From NCBI RefSeq assembly GCF_051903925.1, contig NZ_CP173678.1, forward strand, positions 62,001 through 126,000: a stretch of 64,000 nt of DNA, given 5' to 3'. How positions within the stretch are numbered: the stretch's first letter is position 1; every line of letters begins with the position of its first letter. The notes below the pieces were generated by a model. That model was not told the DNA's origin. It worked only from the letters and a program-made list of their open reading frames with translations, and searched no databases. The translations under genes were made by a program, and so were the position numbers. Of the stretch, positions 1 to 8,392 are shown one piece after another. This DNA is from G051903925 sp051903925. GTDB taxonomy: Bacteria; Pseudomonadota; Alphaproteobacteria; Zavarziniales; Zavarziniaceae.

Positions 1-1
1 G

Positions 2-328
2 ACGGAGCGGGGCCGCGACTTCGCCTTCCGCGCCGGGGCCCGCCACTTCAACACCGGCGGGGCCGGGGTCGTGCATGGCGGCATGATCCTCAGCTTCCTC
101 GACGCCTCGCTCGGCGCCTGCGCCTATGACGCAATCCGCCCGGGGCACGCCGCGACGCTGAACCTGTCGACGGAATTTGTGTCCGCCGCCAAGCTTGGCG
201 ACTGGGTCGAATGCCGCTGCGAGGTGCTGCGCCAGACCCGCTCGATCCTGTTCGTGCGGGGCATGCTGCTGGCGAACGACAAGGTCGTCGCCAACGCCTC
301 CAGCCTGTGGAAGGTGATCGGGGCGTAG
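2..328 (+). CDS. PaaI-type hotdog thioesterase, 3' part
   Basis: The reading frame is open from the left edge, so the start lies outside the window. The protein reads through a hotdog-fold thioesterase core: an HGG motif followed by a long helix (HGGMILSFLDASLGA), then a strand beginning TLNLSTEFV and an acidic/cysteine strand near the end. In the PaaI/4HBT family this helix carries the active-site region and the enzyme hydrolyses acyl-CoA thioesters in the cytoplasm. The native substrate cannot be told from sequence. The end of the protein is complete. It is separated from the next gene by 231 bases that include a short palindromic repeat. Confidence 0.8.
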   Translation, partial: TERGRDFAFRAGARHFNTGGAGVVHGGMILSFLDASLGACAYDAIRPGHAATLNLSTEFVSAAKLGDWVECRCEVLRQTRSILFVRGMLLANDKVVANASSLWKVIGA

Positions 329-368
329 CGGCCTTTCCGCCGTTGTTCTCTGGAGAAGGTGCTCCAGC

Positions 369-412
369 GGTCGTCATCCTGAGGAGGCGCGACGCGTCGT
401 CTCGAAGGGTGC
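369..412. repeat. 44-bp palindromic intergenic element, family 1 copy 1
   Basis: This element is nearly identical to 43326-43369. The first 18 bases match exactly and the last 13 differ at one position. The middle 13 bases differ, but in both copies they can fold into a short stem around a 3-base loop (here GCGC-GAC-GCGT, with one G:U pair). It lies between a thioesterase gene and a tetR gene. Confidence 0.7.
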
Positions 413-525
413 TGGCGCATGCCTTCGCACGCTCGAATACGGCGGTGCATGGGCACTAGCGGGTGCTGGGCCCGGCCTGAGAATTCGGAACGCGTTCTGA
501 ACTGCGGGTGTCGCAGCGTCATCGC

Positions 526-554
526 TTGGATAGAGCAAGCGTTCACTCTATAAG
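526..554 (+). promoter_or_regulatory. Candidate tetR-RND operon promoter with embedded operator dyad
   Basis: A -35-like TTGGAT (526-531) is followed by exactly 17 bases and a -10-like TATAAG (549-554). The expected transcription start is at or within a base or two of the ATG at 560, so the message would be leaderless or nearly so. Between the two boxes lies the dyad ATAGAG-N10-CTCTAT (530-551). That is where a TetR-family repressor would block RNA polymerase. The binding itself is inferred. Confidence 0.5.
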
Positions 555-559
555 GCGGC

Positions 560-1180
560 ATGGCCCGCTCGCCCGACCCCGCCCTTGGCCTTGAACGCCG
601 CCGCCAGATCCTGGAGGCGGCACAGGTCTGCTTCGAGCGGCGCGGCTTCCATGCCGCCTCCATCTCGGAAATCTGTGGCGAGGCGCGGATCAGCCCCGGC
701 CACCTCTATCATTTCTTCGAGAACAAGGAGGCGATCGTCGAGGCGATCGTGGCCCAGGACCAGGCTGCGGAAGCCGACTTCTTCGCCCGCGTGATGGGTC
801 ACGAGCGCCCGGTGGAGGCGCTGTTCCGCATCGGCGCGCACGAGCGGCCGCAGCGCGCCATCAGCGAGCCCGTCGCGGCCGAGATCATGGCGGAAGCCGC
901 CCGCAACGACCGCATCGGCCGCATGGTCCGGGCCAATGACCAGCGCACGCGCCACCTGCTGGCGGACGTTCTGCGCGCGGGCCAGGCCAGTGGCGAGGTC
1001 CATCCGGGCCATGACCTGGAGGCGATGGTGACGCTGCTGCTGGCGCTGGGCGACGGCTACCTGATCCGGGCCATCGCCCAGCCTGGCTTCGAGACGGATG
1101 CGCTGCGCGACCTGGTGCACGCGATCTTCCTGCGCGCCATGGCAGGCCCACCGGCCAGCGTCCCCTATCAGCCGGACTGA
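560..1180 (+). CDS. TetR/AcrR-family transcriptional regulator
   Basis: This 206-residue protein has a TetR N-terminal DNA-binding domain at about residues 12-60. The recognition helix region reads SISEICGEARISPGHLYHFF and is followed by the usual FENKEAIVEAI. The C-terminal helical half is the ligand/dimer domain and is not diagnostic. Its stop is 3 bases before the RND pump gene, so regulator and pump are probably cotranscribed. The family usually represses its own operon and is released by pump substrates. The 6-bp-arm dyad overlapping the predicted promoter fits autoregulation. The ATG at 560 gives a normal short N-terminal lead. The inducer is unknown. Confidence 0.9.
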   Translation: MARSPDPALGLERRRQILEAAQVCFERRGFHAASISEICGEARISPGHLYHFFENKEAIVEAIVAQDQAAEADFFARVMGHERPVEALFRIGAHERPQRAISEPVAAEIMAEAARNDRIGRMVRANDQRTRHLLADVLRAGQASGEVHPGHDLEAMVTLLLALGDGYLIRAIAQPGFETDALRDLVHAIFLRAMAGPPASVPYQPD

Positions 1181-1183
1181 CCC

Positions 1184-4100
1184 ATGGTGACGTTCTTCCT
1201 GGGCCGCCCGGTCTTCGCGATCGTGGTGGCGATCCTGATGGTGATCATCGGTGCGATTGCCGGCAGCACGCTTCCGGTCTCGCAATACCCCGACATCACG
1301 CCGCCGCAGGTCGTGGTCAGCGCCACTTACGCCGGCGCCAGTGCCGAGGTCGTGGCCGACAGCGTCGTGACGCCGCTGGAGCAGCAGATCAACGGCGTCG
1401 ACAACATGCTCTACATGTCGTCGAACAGCGCCAATGACGGCTCGGCCTCGATCACCATCACGTTCAAGATCGGCACCGATGTCGACCTGGCCACCGTCAA
1501 CGTCCAGAACCGGGTCAGCCGCGCCACGCCTTTGCTGCCGGAGGTCGTGAACCGCACGGGGGTCGTGGTCCAGAAGCAGCAGCCGAACATCATGACGGTG
1601 GTCGAGCTGAACTCGCCCGACCGCAGCCGGGACGAGGTGTTCCTGGCCAACTTCGCCAACCTTCAGGTCGTCGACGCGCTGAAGCGGATCCCCGGCGTGG
1701 GCGACGTGCAGCTCTTCGGGTCCAAGCTCTATGCCATCCGTGTCTGGCTGGACCCGGCGCGCATGGCGCAGCTGGGTGTCACTCCGCAGGACGTGCAGCA
1801 GGCGGTGCAGGACCAGAACGTGCAGGTGGCGGCGGGCAAGATCGGCCAGGCCCCCTCGCCCCCGGGCGTCGTCTTCCAGTACCAGATCCAGGCCCAGGGG
1901 CGCCTGAGCAAGCCGGAGGAGTTCGAGAAGATCATCGTCAAGCGGGGCGCGGATGGCCAGCTGGTCCGCCTGGGCGACCTGGGCCGCGTGGAACTCGGCT
2001 CGCAATCCTATGACGCCTCGGCCAGCCTGGACGGCCTGCCCTCTACCGCAATGCTGGTGTTCCAGACGCCGGACGCCAACTCGCTCCAGACGATCGCCCG
2101 GGTGCGCGAGGCGATGGACGCGATGGCGCCGGGCTTCCCCAGCGGCATCAGCTGGTCGAACAGCTATGACACGACCAAGTTCGTGGCCGAATCGATCCGG
2201 GAAGTGCTGAAGACGCTGGGCGAGGCGATGCTCCTTGTCTTCCTGGTGGTGTTCGTCTTTCTCCAGAACTGGCGGGCCACCCTGATCCCGGCCATTGCCA
2301 TTCCGGTCTCGCTGATCGGCACGCTGGCGGTCATGTCGCTGCTCGGCTTCTCGATCAACACGGTGTCGATGCTGGGCATGGTCCTGGCCATCGGCCTGGT
2401 CGTGGACGATGCGATCGTCGTGGTCGAGAACGTCAGCCGCCAGCTGGAGGAAGGGCAATCGCCGCTGGGTGCCGCCCGCGTCGCCATGCGCGAGGTGACG
2501 GGACCGATCATCGCCACGACCGCCGTGCTGGGCGCCGTGTTCGTGCCGGTCGCTTTCATCCCCGGCATCACGGGCCAGCTCTACAACCAGTTCGCCCTGA
2601 CCATCGCGATTTCGGTCGGCTTGTCGGCCTTCAACTCGCTGACCCTGTCGCCGGCTTTGTGCGTGCTGCTGCTGCGCCGGGGCGACCACGAGGGGCGCGG
2701 CTTCGTCTTCCGCAACTTCAACCGCGGCTTCAATGCGATGTCGCGCGGCTATGAACAGTCGATCCCGGTCATCACCCGGCACTGGATCCTGTCGTCGCTG
2801 CTGTTCCTGGTGCTCAGCGGGCTGGCCGTCGTGCTGCTGCTGCAGCGGCCATCCAGCTTCGTGCCGCAGGAGGATGACGGCTCGTTCATCGTGCAGATCC
2901 AGCTGCCCGACGGTGCCTCGCTCGCCGAGACGCAGAAGGTTGTCGACGTCGTGCGCGAGCAGCTGCAGGCGGCCGACGGGGTGGACCACGTCGTGGCGCT
3001 CAGCGGCCTCAACATCATGACCTTCACCCAGCAGTCGAACGCCGCACTCAGCTTCGTGATCCTGAAGCCGTGGAGCGAGCGCGGGCCCGGCCAGTCCGCG
3101 GCCGAGCTGGTGGCCAGGCTGCAACCGCAGTTCTTCGGGATTCCCAACGCCTTCGTCTTCCTGTTCAACCCGCCGTCGATCCCCGGCCTGGGCCAGACCG
3201 GCGGCTTCGAATACCAGTTGCAGGACCGTGCCGGGCGCGGCTGGCCGGCCATGCACGCAGCGCTTGAGGACCTGCTGGGCGCCGCCGCCCAGCGCCCCGA
3301 ACTGACCCAGGTCTTCACGACCTATTCGGCCGGCGTGCCGCAATACCGCCTGGAAGTCGACCGCGAGAAGGTCGAGACGCTGGGCCTGAACCTGCCCGAC
3401 GTGTTCAACGCCATGCAGATCCTGCTGGGCTCGCTCTACGTCAACGACATCAACCTCTATGGCCGGATGTTCCGCGTGATCCTTCAGGCGGAAGCGGACG
3501 CGCGGGCCAGTGCCACCGACCTGTCGCGCATCCATGTCCGCGACGCGAAGGGCAACATGGTGCCGGTCGACACCGTGGCCAGGCTGGTGCCGATCACGGG
3601 GCCGGAGGCGATCAGCCACTACAACGTCTATCCCTCGATCGCGATCAGCGGCGCGGCGGCGCCGGGCTACAGCTCGGGCCAGGCGATCGCGGCGATGGAG
3701 GAGATCTCGCGCGCCGTGCTGCCGCCGGGCATCGGCTTCGAGTGGACGGGCCTGACCTATCAGGAGATCCAGGCCGGCGACCTGGCGCCGTTCGTGTTCG
3801 CCCTGGCCTTCGTCTTCGTCTTCCTGTTCCTGGCGGCGCAGTACGAAAGCTGGACCATGCCGTTCATGATCCTGCTGTCGGTGCCGCTGGCGGTGCTGGG
3901 GGCGGCGGCCGGCCTGACCCTGTTCGGCTTGCAGCTCGACATCTTCGGTCAGATCGGCATCGTCATGCTGATCGGCCTGGCAGCCAAGAACGCGATCCTG
4001 ATCGTGGAGTTCGCCAAGCGCAGCCGCGAGGAGGAGGGCCGCTCCATCGTGCGGTCGGCCATGCATGCCGCGCGCCTGCGCCTGCGCCCGATCCTGATGA

Positions 4101-4360
4101 CCGCCTTTGCCTTCATCCTGGGCGTGGTGCCGCTGGTCCTGTCGACCGGGGCCGGCGCGGGCGCCCGGCGATCGCTGGGCACCACGGTGTTCTCCGGCAT
4201 GCTGTCGGCCACCGTGCTCAGCCTGTTCTTCGTGCCCCTGTTCTACGTCCTGATCGAGACGCTGCGCGAGCGCTTCGGCGCCGGCCGACCGGCAGAGACC
4301 AGCGCCGGGGCCAGTGTCAGCGTCGGCGTGGCCGACGCCGAGGAGGATCGTGCGTCATGA
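1184..4360 (+). CDS. RND multidrug efflux pump, HAE1 (AcrB/MexB-like)
   Basis: The 1058-residue inner-membrane pump has the standard RND length and layout: TM1, a large periplasmic loop, TM2-6, then the same again. The proton-relay pair is present as D408/D409 in GLVVDDAIVVVEN, with the partner lysine K935 in GLAAKNAILIVEF. The N-terminus (MVTFFLGRPVFAIV) is typical of the HAE1 hydrophobe/amphiphile branch that exports drugs, solvents and bile-like compounds. It overlaps the adaptor gene by four bases (ATGA), indicating translational coupling. No outer-membrane channel gene follows, so it presumably uses a TolC homologue encoded elsewhere. Substrates cannot be predicted. Confidence 0.95.
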   Translation: MVTFFLGRPVFAIVVAILMVIIGAIAGSTLPVSQYPDITPPQVVVSATYAGASAEVVADSVVTPLEQQINGVDNMLYMSSNSANDGSASITITFKIGTDVDLATVNVQNRVSRATPLLPEVVNRTGVVVQKQQPNIMTVVELNSPDRSRDEVFLANFANLQVVDALKRIPGVGDVQLFGSKLYAIRVWLDPARMAQLGVTPQDVQQAVQDQNVQVAAGKIGQAPSPPGVVFQYQIQAQGRLSKPEEFEKIIVKRGADGQLVRLGDLGRVELGSQSYDASASLDGLPSTAMLVFQTPDANSLQTIARVREAMDAMAPGFPSGISWSNSYDTTKFVAESIREVLKTLGEAMLLVFLVVFVFLQNWRATLIPAIAIPVSLIGTLAVMSLLGFSINTVSMLGMVLAIGLVVDDAIVVVENVSRQLEEGQSPLGAARVAMREVTGPIIATTAVLGAVFVPVAFIPGITGQLYNQFALTIAISVGLSAFNSLTLSPALCVLLLRRGDHEGRGFVFRNFNRGFNAMSRGYEQSIPVITRHWILSSLLFLVLSGLAVVLLLQRPSSFVPQEDDGSFIVQIQLPDGASLAETQKVVDVVREQLQAADGVDHVVALSGLNIMTFTQQSNAALSFVILKPWSERGPGQSAAELVARLQPQFFGIPNAFVFLFNPPSIPGLGQTGGFEYQLQDRAGRGWPAMHAALEDLLGAAAQRPELTQVFTTYSAGVPQYRLEVDREKVETLGLNLPDVFNAMQILLGSLYVNDINLYGRMFRVILQAEADARASATDLSRIHVRDAKGNMVPVDTVARLVPITGPEAISHYNVYPSIAISGAAAPGYSSGQAIAAMEEISRAVLPPGIGFEWTGLTYQEIQAGDLAPFVFALAFVFVFLFLAAQYESWTMPFMILLSVPLAVLGAAAGLTLFGLQLDIFGQIGIVMLIGLAAKNAILIVEFAKRSREEEGRSIVRSAMHAARLRLRPILMTAFAFILGVVPLVLSTGAGAGARRSLGTTVFSGMLSATVLSLFFVPLFYVLIETLRERFGAGRPAETSAGASVSVGVADAEEDRAS

Positions 4361-5463
4361 GCCTGGGTCGCGTCGTCTTCGTCACCTTGGCGCTGGCCCT
4401 TGTCGGGGGCCTGGGCTGGCTTGCCTTCGGCCCCCGCGAAGCCCCGGAACAGGGCATGGCCATGCCGTCCGTGATGCCGGCGGCCATCGCCACGGCCGAG
4501 GCACGCAGCGTGCCGATCGTGCGCGAGTACGTCGCGACCAGCGAGGCCGTCGAGCGGGTGGAGGTGCGCGCCCGCGCCACCGGCTACCTGCTCAGCCGGC
4601 AGTTCAGCGAGGGCGACGAGGTGACGGCCGGCCAGGTTCTCTACCGCATCGACGCCCGCGACTATGAGGCGACGCGCGCCCGGGCCGCCGCCCAGGTGCA
4701 GATGATGCGCCAGACCCAAGGCAGGCAGCAGCAACTCGCGGCGCGCGGCTATGCCGCCCGGGCCACCCTGGACCAGGCCAATTCGAACCTGCGCCAGGCC
4801 GAGGCCGACCTGCGCGCGGCCGAGATCGCGCTCGACTTCACGACCATCCGTGCGCCCATCGCCGGCCGCATCGGCCACAGCGCCGTCGACGTCGGCAACC
4901 TGATCGCGACGGGCGACACGCTGCTGACCACGATCGTCCAGCTGGACCCGCTGCATGCCATGGCGCGGCCGGCCGAGGCGGACCTGCCCGCCATCCGCGC
5001 GGCGCTGGGCCGCGGCCCGGTCGTCGCGGAGTTCGCGACGCCGGGCGGCGGGCCGGTCCTGTCGGGCCGGGTCGACTTCATCGGCAACGAGGTGGACGCC
5101 GCGACTGGAACCATTCCCGTGCGCCTGACGCTGGACAATCCGGACAAGCACGTCCTGCCGGGCCAGTTCGGCCGCGCCCGGCTGCACCTGGGGCGCCAGG
5201 ATGCCGCCGTGGTGGTGCAGCAGCGCTCCGTCGGCTCGGACCAGATCGGCCGCTTCGTCCTGGTGGTGGGCGAGGGCGACATCCTGCAGCGCCGCGACGT
5301 GACGCTGGGTGCCGAGGTCGGCACGGACATCGTCGTGGCGCAGGGCCTGGCGGCGGGCGAGCGCTACATCGCCGATGGCCTGCAGAAGCTGCGTCCCGGC
5401 CTGCAGGTCACGCCGCTGCCCCCGCCCGGCGCGGAGCCCGGCGCAGCCCCACCGGCGAGCTGA
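4357..5463 (+). CDS. RND efflux periplasmic adaptor (membrane fusion protein)
   Basis: This 368-residue protein has one N-terminal hydrophobic anchor (residues 5-25) and no lipobox. A split barrel-sandwich (lipoyl-like) domain follows, around EVRARATGYLLSRQFSEGDE. Next come an alpha-hairpin rich in Q and A (about 100-150), the returning lipoyl half (FTTIRAPIAGRIGHSAVDVG) and beta-barrel domains. Such adaptors join the RND pump to an outer-membrane channel. The start overlaps the pump stop (ATGA). The gene order regulator-pump-adaptor is the reverse of the commoner adaptor-pump order. The C-terminus ends in a proline/alanine tail. Confidence 0.93.
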   Translation: MSLGRVVFVTLALALVGGLGWLAFGPREAPEQGMAMPSVMPAAIATAEARSVPIVREYVATSEAVERVEVRARATGYLLSRQFSEGDEVTAGQVLYRIDARDYEATRARAAAQVQMMRQTQGRQQQLAARGYAARATLDQANSNLRQAEADLRAAEIALDFTTIRAPIAGRIGHSAVDVGNLIATGDTLLTTIVQLDPLHAMARPAEADLPAIRAALGRGPVVAEFATPGGGPVLSGRVDFIGNEVDAATGTIPVRLTLDNPDKHVLPGQFGRARLHLGRQDAAVVVQQRSVGSDQIGRFVLVVGEGDILQRRDVTLGAEVGTDIVVAQGLAAGERYIADGLQKLRPGLQVTPLPPPGAEPGAAPPAS

Positions 5464-5683
5464 TGGCGCATCGCCCCTGACGTAGCGTCCACAAGGGGCA
5501 GGAATTTCGCGGCAGCTGGTGCACTGCGACAATCGCGGTCCTGTGCAGCGCGGCATACGACGCTTAGGGTGCGGCGTCGATTCGGACAGCGGCGCATGGC
5601 GGGCTCCCACGGGGTCGCTGCGCATGGCACCCCGGCCCCGGGCCTTCCGCCCTGGCAGGACCGCGCCGCTCCAAGGAGGATTT

Positions 5684-6220
5684 ATGGACCTGAGTCAGAT
5701 TCCCGTGGGCGTGGCACCGCCCTGGGACGTCTATGCCGTGATCGAGATCCCGCAGGGCGGCCTGCCCGTCAAGTACGAGATCCACAAGCCGTCGGGCGCC
5801 CTGTTCGTGGACCGCTTCCTGCACACCTCGATGGTCTATCCGGCGAACTACGGGTTCGTGCCGCATACCCTGTCGGACGACGGCGACCCGATCGACATCC
5901 TGGTGGTCAGCCAGACCCCGGTCGTGGCCGGCTCGGTCATCCGCTGCCGTCCGATCGGCGCCCTGGTGATGCAGGACGAGGCCGGCGGGGACGAGAAGAT
6001 CGTGGCCGTGCCCGTGCAGAAGCTGCACCCGTTCTACAGCACCGTGAAGGAGCTGACCGACCTGCCCGAGATCCTCACCGAGCAGATCCAGCATTTCTTC
6101 GAGCACTACAAGGACCTGGAAAAGGGCAAGTGGGTGCGCGTTGCCGACCGGCTGAACGCCGAGGGGGCCGCCCGCCTGATCGCCGAAGCCGTCGCCCGGG
6201 GGGCCGCCGCGAAGGGCTGA
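5684..6220 (+). CDS. ppa: Inorganic pyrophosphatase
   Basis: This is a 178-residue family I soluble pyrophosphatase, close to the usual bacterial length of about 175. The signature DGDPIDILV, which supplies metal-binding aspartates, is intact, as are the substrate-binding KYEIHK and YPANYGFVPHT segments. The enzyme splits PPi to phosphate in the cytoplasm and pulls biosynthetic reactions forward. The start is fixed by a strong Shine-Dalgarno AAGGAGGA at 5673-5680, so the longer upstream open frame is not coding. The gene stands alone, 220 bases after the efflux operon. Confidence 0.97.
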   Translation: MDLSQIPVGVAPPWDVYAVIEIPQGGLPVKYEIHKPSGALFVDRFLHTSMVYPANYGFVPHTLSDDGDPIDILVVSQTPVVAGSVIRCRPIGALVMQDEAGGDEKIVAVPVQKLHPFYSTVKELTDLPEILTEQIQHFFEHYKDLEKGKWVRVADRLNAEGAARLIAEAVARGAAAKG

Positions 6221-6302
6221 ACCGTGCGCCCCAGACGCAGGCGGCCCCGCGCCGCCTGCCCCGCCTTCCGACCGGCCGCTCACGAATTGTGGCATCAGCG
6301 CA

Positions 6303-6331
6303 TTGGGGCCGCCGGCCGACTGTGCTATGAC
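6303..6331 (+). promoter_or_regulatory. Candidate promoter for the CorC-like/TerC pair
   Basis: TTGGGG (6303-6308), a 17-base spacer and TATGAC (6326-6331) precede the ATG at 6346. The predicted start site would leave a leader of only about 7 bases. The match is moderate in GC-rich DNA, so this is tentative. Confidence 0.35.
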
Positions 6332-6345
6332 CTGTCGGGCCCGCC

Positions 6346-7650
6346 ATGGTCCTAGACCTCGTCATCATCCTCGCCCTGATCCTGGTCAACGGCGTGCTCG
6401 CCATGTCGGAGATGTCCGTCGTGGCGTCGCGCAAGGCTCGCCTGCGCCAGGCGGCCGAGGAAAAGCGCGCCGGCGCCGCATCGGCCCTCGCCCTGGCCGA
6501 AGACCCGGGCCGCATGCTCTCGACCGTCCAGATCGGCATTACGCTGATCGGGACGCTGGCCGGTGCGTTCGGCGGCGCCACCCTGTCCGCGCCGGTCGCC
6601 GCCTTGCTTGTGGGCGTGCCCGGAATCGACCCGGCAATGGCCGACAACATCGCCTTTGGCGTGGTGGTCGTCCTGATCACCTATTTCTCGCTGATCCTGG
6701 GCGAACTGGTGCCAAAGCGCCTGGCCCTGGGCCAGCCCGAGTCGCTGGCGCGGCGTCTGGCGCCGATGCTGAAGCTGCTGGCCAAGGTGGCAAGCCCGCT
6801 GGTCTGGCTGCTGAGCAAGTCGACCGAGCTGGTCCTGGCCCTGATCCCCGGCCAGCAGGAGAGCGAGTCCGGGGTCACGGACGAGGAAATCCGCCTGCTG
6901 ATGCAGGAGGGCGCCCAGGCCGGCCATTTCCAGGAAGCCGAGCGGCAGATCGTCGACATGACCCTGCGCCTGGGCGACCGGCGCATCGCGGCCCTGATGA
7001 CGCCCCGACCCCAGATCGAATGGCTGGACCTGGACGAGAGCGAGGCCGAGATCCTGAAGCGCGTGGTGGAGAGCCACCGCTCCCGCTTTCCGGTGCGCAA
7101 GGGCTCGGCGAACGAGGTGCTGGGCTTTGTCCAGGTCAAGGACCTGCTGGCGCAGCGTCTCGCCGGGCAGGCGCTGGACCTCCAGGCGCTGCTGCGCCCC
7201 GTGCTCTATATCCCGGAGACGGCGCCAGCCCTCCAGGCCGTGGAACGCTTCCGCGGGACGGGCAATCCGCTGGCCCTGATCGTCGACGAGTATGGCGACA
7301 TCCAGGGCCTGGTGACCCTCAACGACATGCTCGAGGGCCTGATCGGCGACCTGCCGGAACCGGCGGAGGACGAAGGTCCCAGCGTCGTCCGGCGGGAGGA
7401 TGGCTCCTACCTGGTCGACGGCACCTATTCGGTCGACCAGTTGTGGTCCGCCATCGGCATGCCGCCGCACCAGCCGGATGATGGCGCGGAGTTCCACACG
7501 CTGGGCGGCCTGGTCATGCACTGCCTGAAAAAGATCCCGACGGCGGGCGACCATTTCACGCTGGCCGGGTTCCGGCTGGAGGTCATGGACATGGATGGAC
7601 GCCGCGTGGACAAGGTCCTGATTTCGCCCCCCTCGGCCGAGGCCGAGTAG
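6346..7650 (+). CDS. CorC/HlyC-family membrane protein (DUF21-CBS-CorC)
   Basis: This 434-residue protein has an N-terminal DUF21 (CNNM) domain with about three or four membrane helices (residues 1-190). A CBS pair (about 205-325) contains MTPRPQIEWLDLDE and LIVDEYGDIQGLVTLNDMLE. A C-terminal CorC_HlyC domain (about 345-430) follows. CNNM/CorC relatives have been linked to Mg2+/Co2+ transport; the older hemolysin label is misleading. It is followed after 5 bases by a TerC-family gene, which suggests a shared metal-ion role. The exact ion is unknown. Confidence 0.88.
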   Translation: MVLDLVIILALILVNGVLAMSEMSVVASRKARLRQAAEEKRAGAASALALAEDPGRMLSTVQIGITLIGTLAGAFGGATLSAPVAALLVGVPGIDPAMADNIAFGVVVVLITYFSLILGELVPKRLALGQPESLARRLAPMLKLLAKVASPLVWLLSKSTELVLALIPGQQESESGVTDEEIRLLMQEGAQAGHFQEAERQIVDMTLRLGDRRIAALMTPRPQIEWLDLDESEAEILKRVVESHRSRFPVRKGSANEVLGFVQVKDLLAQRLAGQALDLQALLRPVLYIPETAPALQAVERFRGTGNPLALIVDEYGDIQGLVTLNDMLEGLIGDLPEPAEDEGPSVVRREDGSYLVDGTYSVDQLWSAIGMPPHQPDDGAEFHTLGGLVMHCLKKIPTAGDHFTLAGFRLEVMDMDGRRVDKVLISPPSAEAE

Positions 7651-7655
7651 AGCCG

Positions 7656-8282
7656 ATGCCCTGGAGCGAGATCACGGCGCTGCTGAGCGTCGTGCTCATC
7701 GACATCGTCCTGGCGGGGGACAATGCCGTGGTCGTCGGCATGGCGGCGGCGGGCGTGGCGCGGGAGCAGCGCCGCCGCGTCATCTTCTGGGGCATTGCCG
7801 CCGCCACGGTAATGCGCATCGTCTTTGCCTTCTTCACCTATGAACTGCTGGCGATCGTCGGCCTGACGCTGGCGGGCGGCATCCTGCTGCTGTGGGTGTC
7901 GTGGAAGTTCTGGCGCGAGATCCGCGAATCCCGAACCCACAGCGAGCAGGACGGTGCCGCCGCCCTGGCCGATGGCGAGGTCACGGCAGCGCCCAAGTCG
8001 TTCCGTGCCGCCGTGACCCAGATCGTCATGGCGGACGTGTCGATGTCGCTGGACAACGTCCTGGCGGTCGCCGGCGCAGCCCAGGAGCATCCCTGGATCA
8101 TGCTGGTGGGGCTGTCGATCTCGGTCGTGCTGATGGGTCTGGCGGCCAGCCTGATCGCGCGCCTTCTCCAGCGCTGGCACTGGATCGCCTATGTCGGCCT
8201 GGGCGTCATCGCGATCGTCGCGGTCAGCATGATCTGGCGCGGCACCGAGGAAGTGCTGAAGGTCACGGGGACGGCCGGCTGA
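7656..8282 (+). CDS. TerC-family membrane protein, YjbE type
   Basis: This 208-residue integral membrane protein has about seven hydrophobic helices. It has the two acidic intramembrane motifs of the TerC family, IVLAGDNAVVVGMAA near residue 15 and DVSMSLDNVLAVAGAA near residue 130. These aspartates are conserved across TerC/Alx/YceF proteins, several of which are associated with manganese efflux or metal loading of exported enzymes. A hydrophilic loop rich in E, A and D lies at about 85-115. It starts 5 bases after the CorC-like gene, so the two are an operon. No yybP-ykoY-type leader could be recognised upstream. Confidence 0.88.
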   Translation: MPWSEITALLSVVLIDIVLAGDNAVVVGMAAAGVAREQRRRVIFWGIAAATVMRIVFAFFTYELLAIVGLTLAGGILLLWVSWKFWREIRESRTHSEQDGAAALADGEVTAAPKSFRAAVTQIVMADVSMSLDNVLAVAGAAQEHPWIMLVGLSISVVLMGLAASLIARLLQRWHWIAYVGLGVIAIVAVSMIWRGTEEVLKVTGTAG

Positions 8283-8392
8283 CGCACCAGCCCCATGGCG
8301 TGGCGGGGCGTTCGTGTTCCAATATCGCGTCAGATGAACGAACCGTCCCGGCCGCCCGCGGCAGGCTGGGCGCTGTTGAGCGGAGGCACGCA

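Noticed and set aside
548..4066. A 1172-codon open frame antisense to the RND pump
   Set aside because: It is a shadow produced by high GC content. Its sequence is rich in H, Q, R and D with no fold, while the plus strand encodes an intact RND pump with all key residues.
6221..6345. yybP-ykoY manganese riboswitch before the CorC-like/TerC pair
   Set aside because: No matching conserved loop sequences were seen, and the candidate promoter leaves only a short leader.
7892..8392. Upstream extension of the acyl-CoA synthetase frame
   Set aside because: It overlaps the TerC gene in another frame. The conserved start and ribosome site are at 8393.
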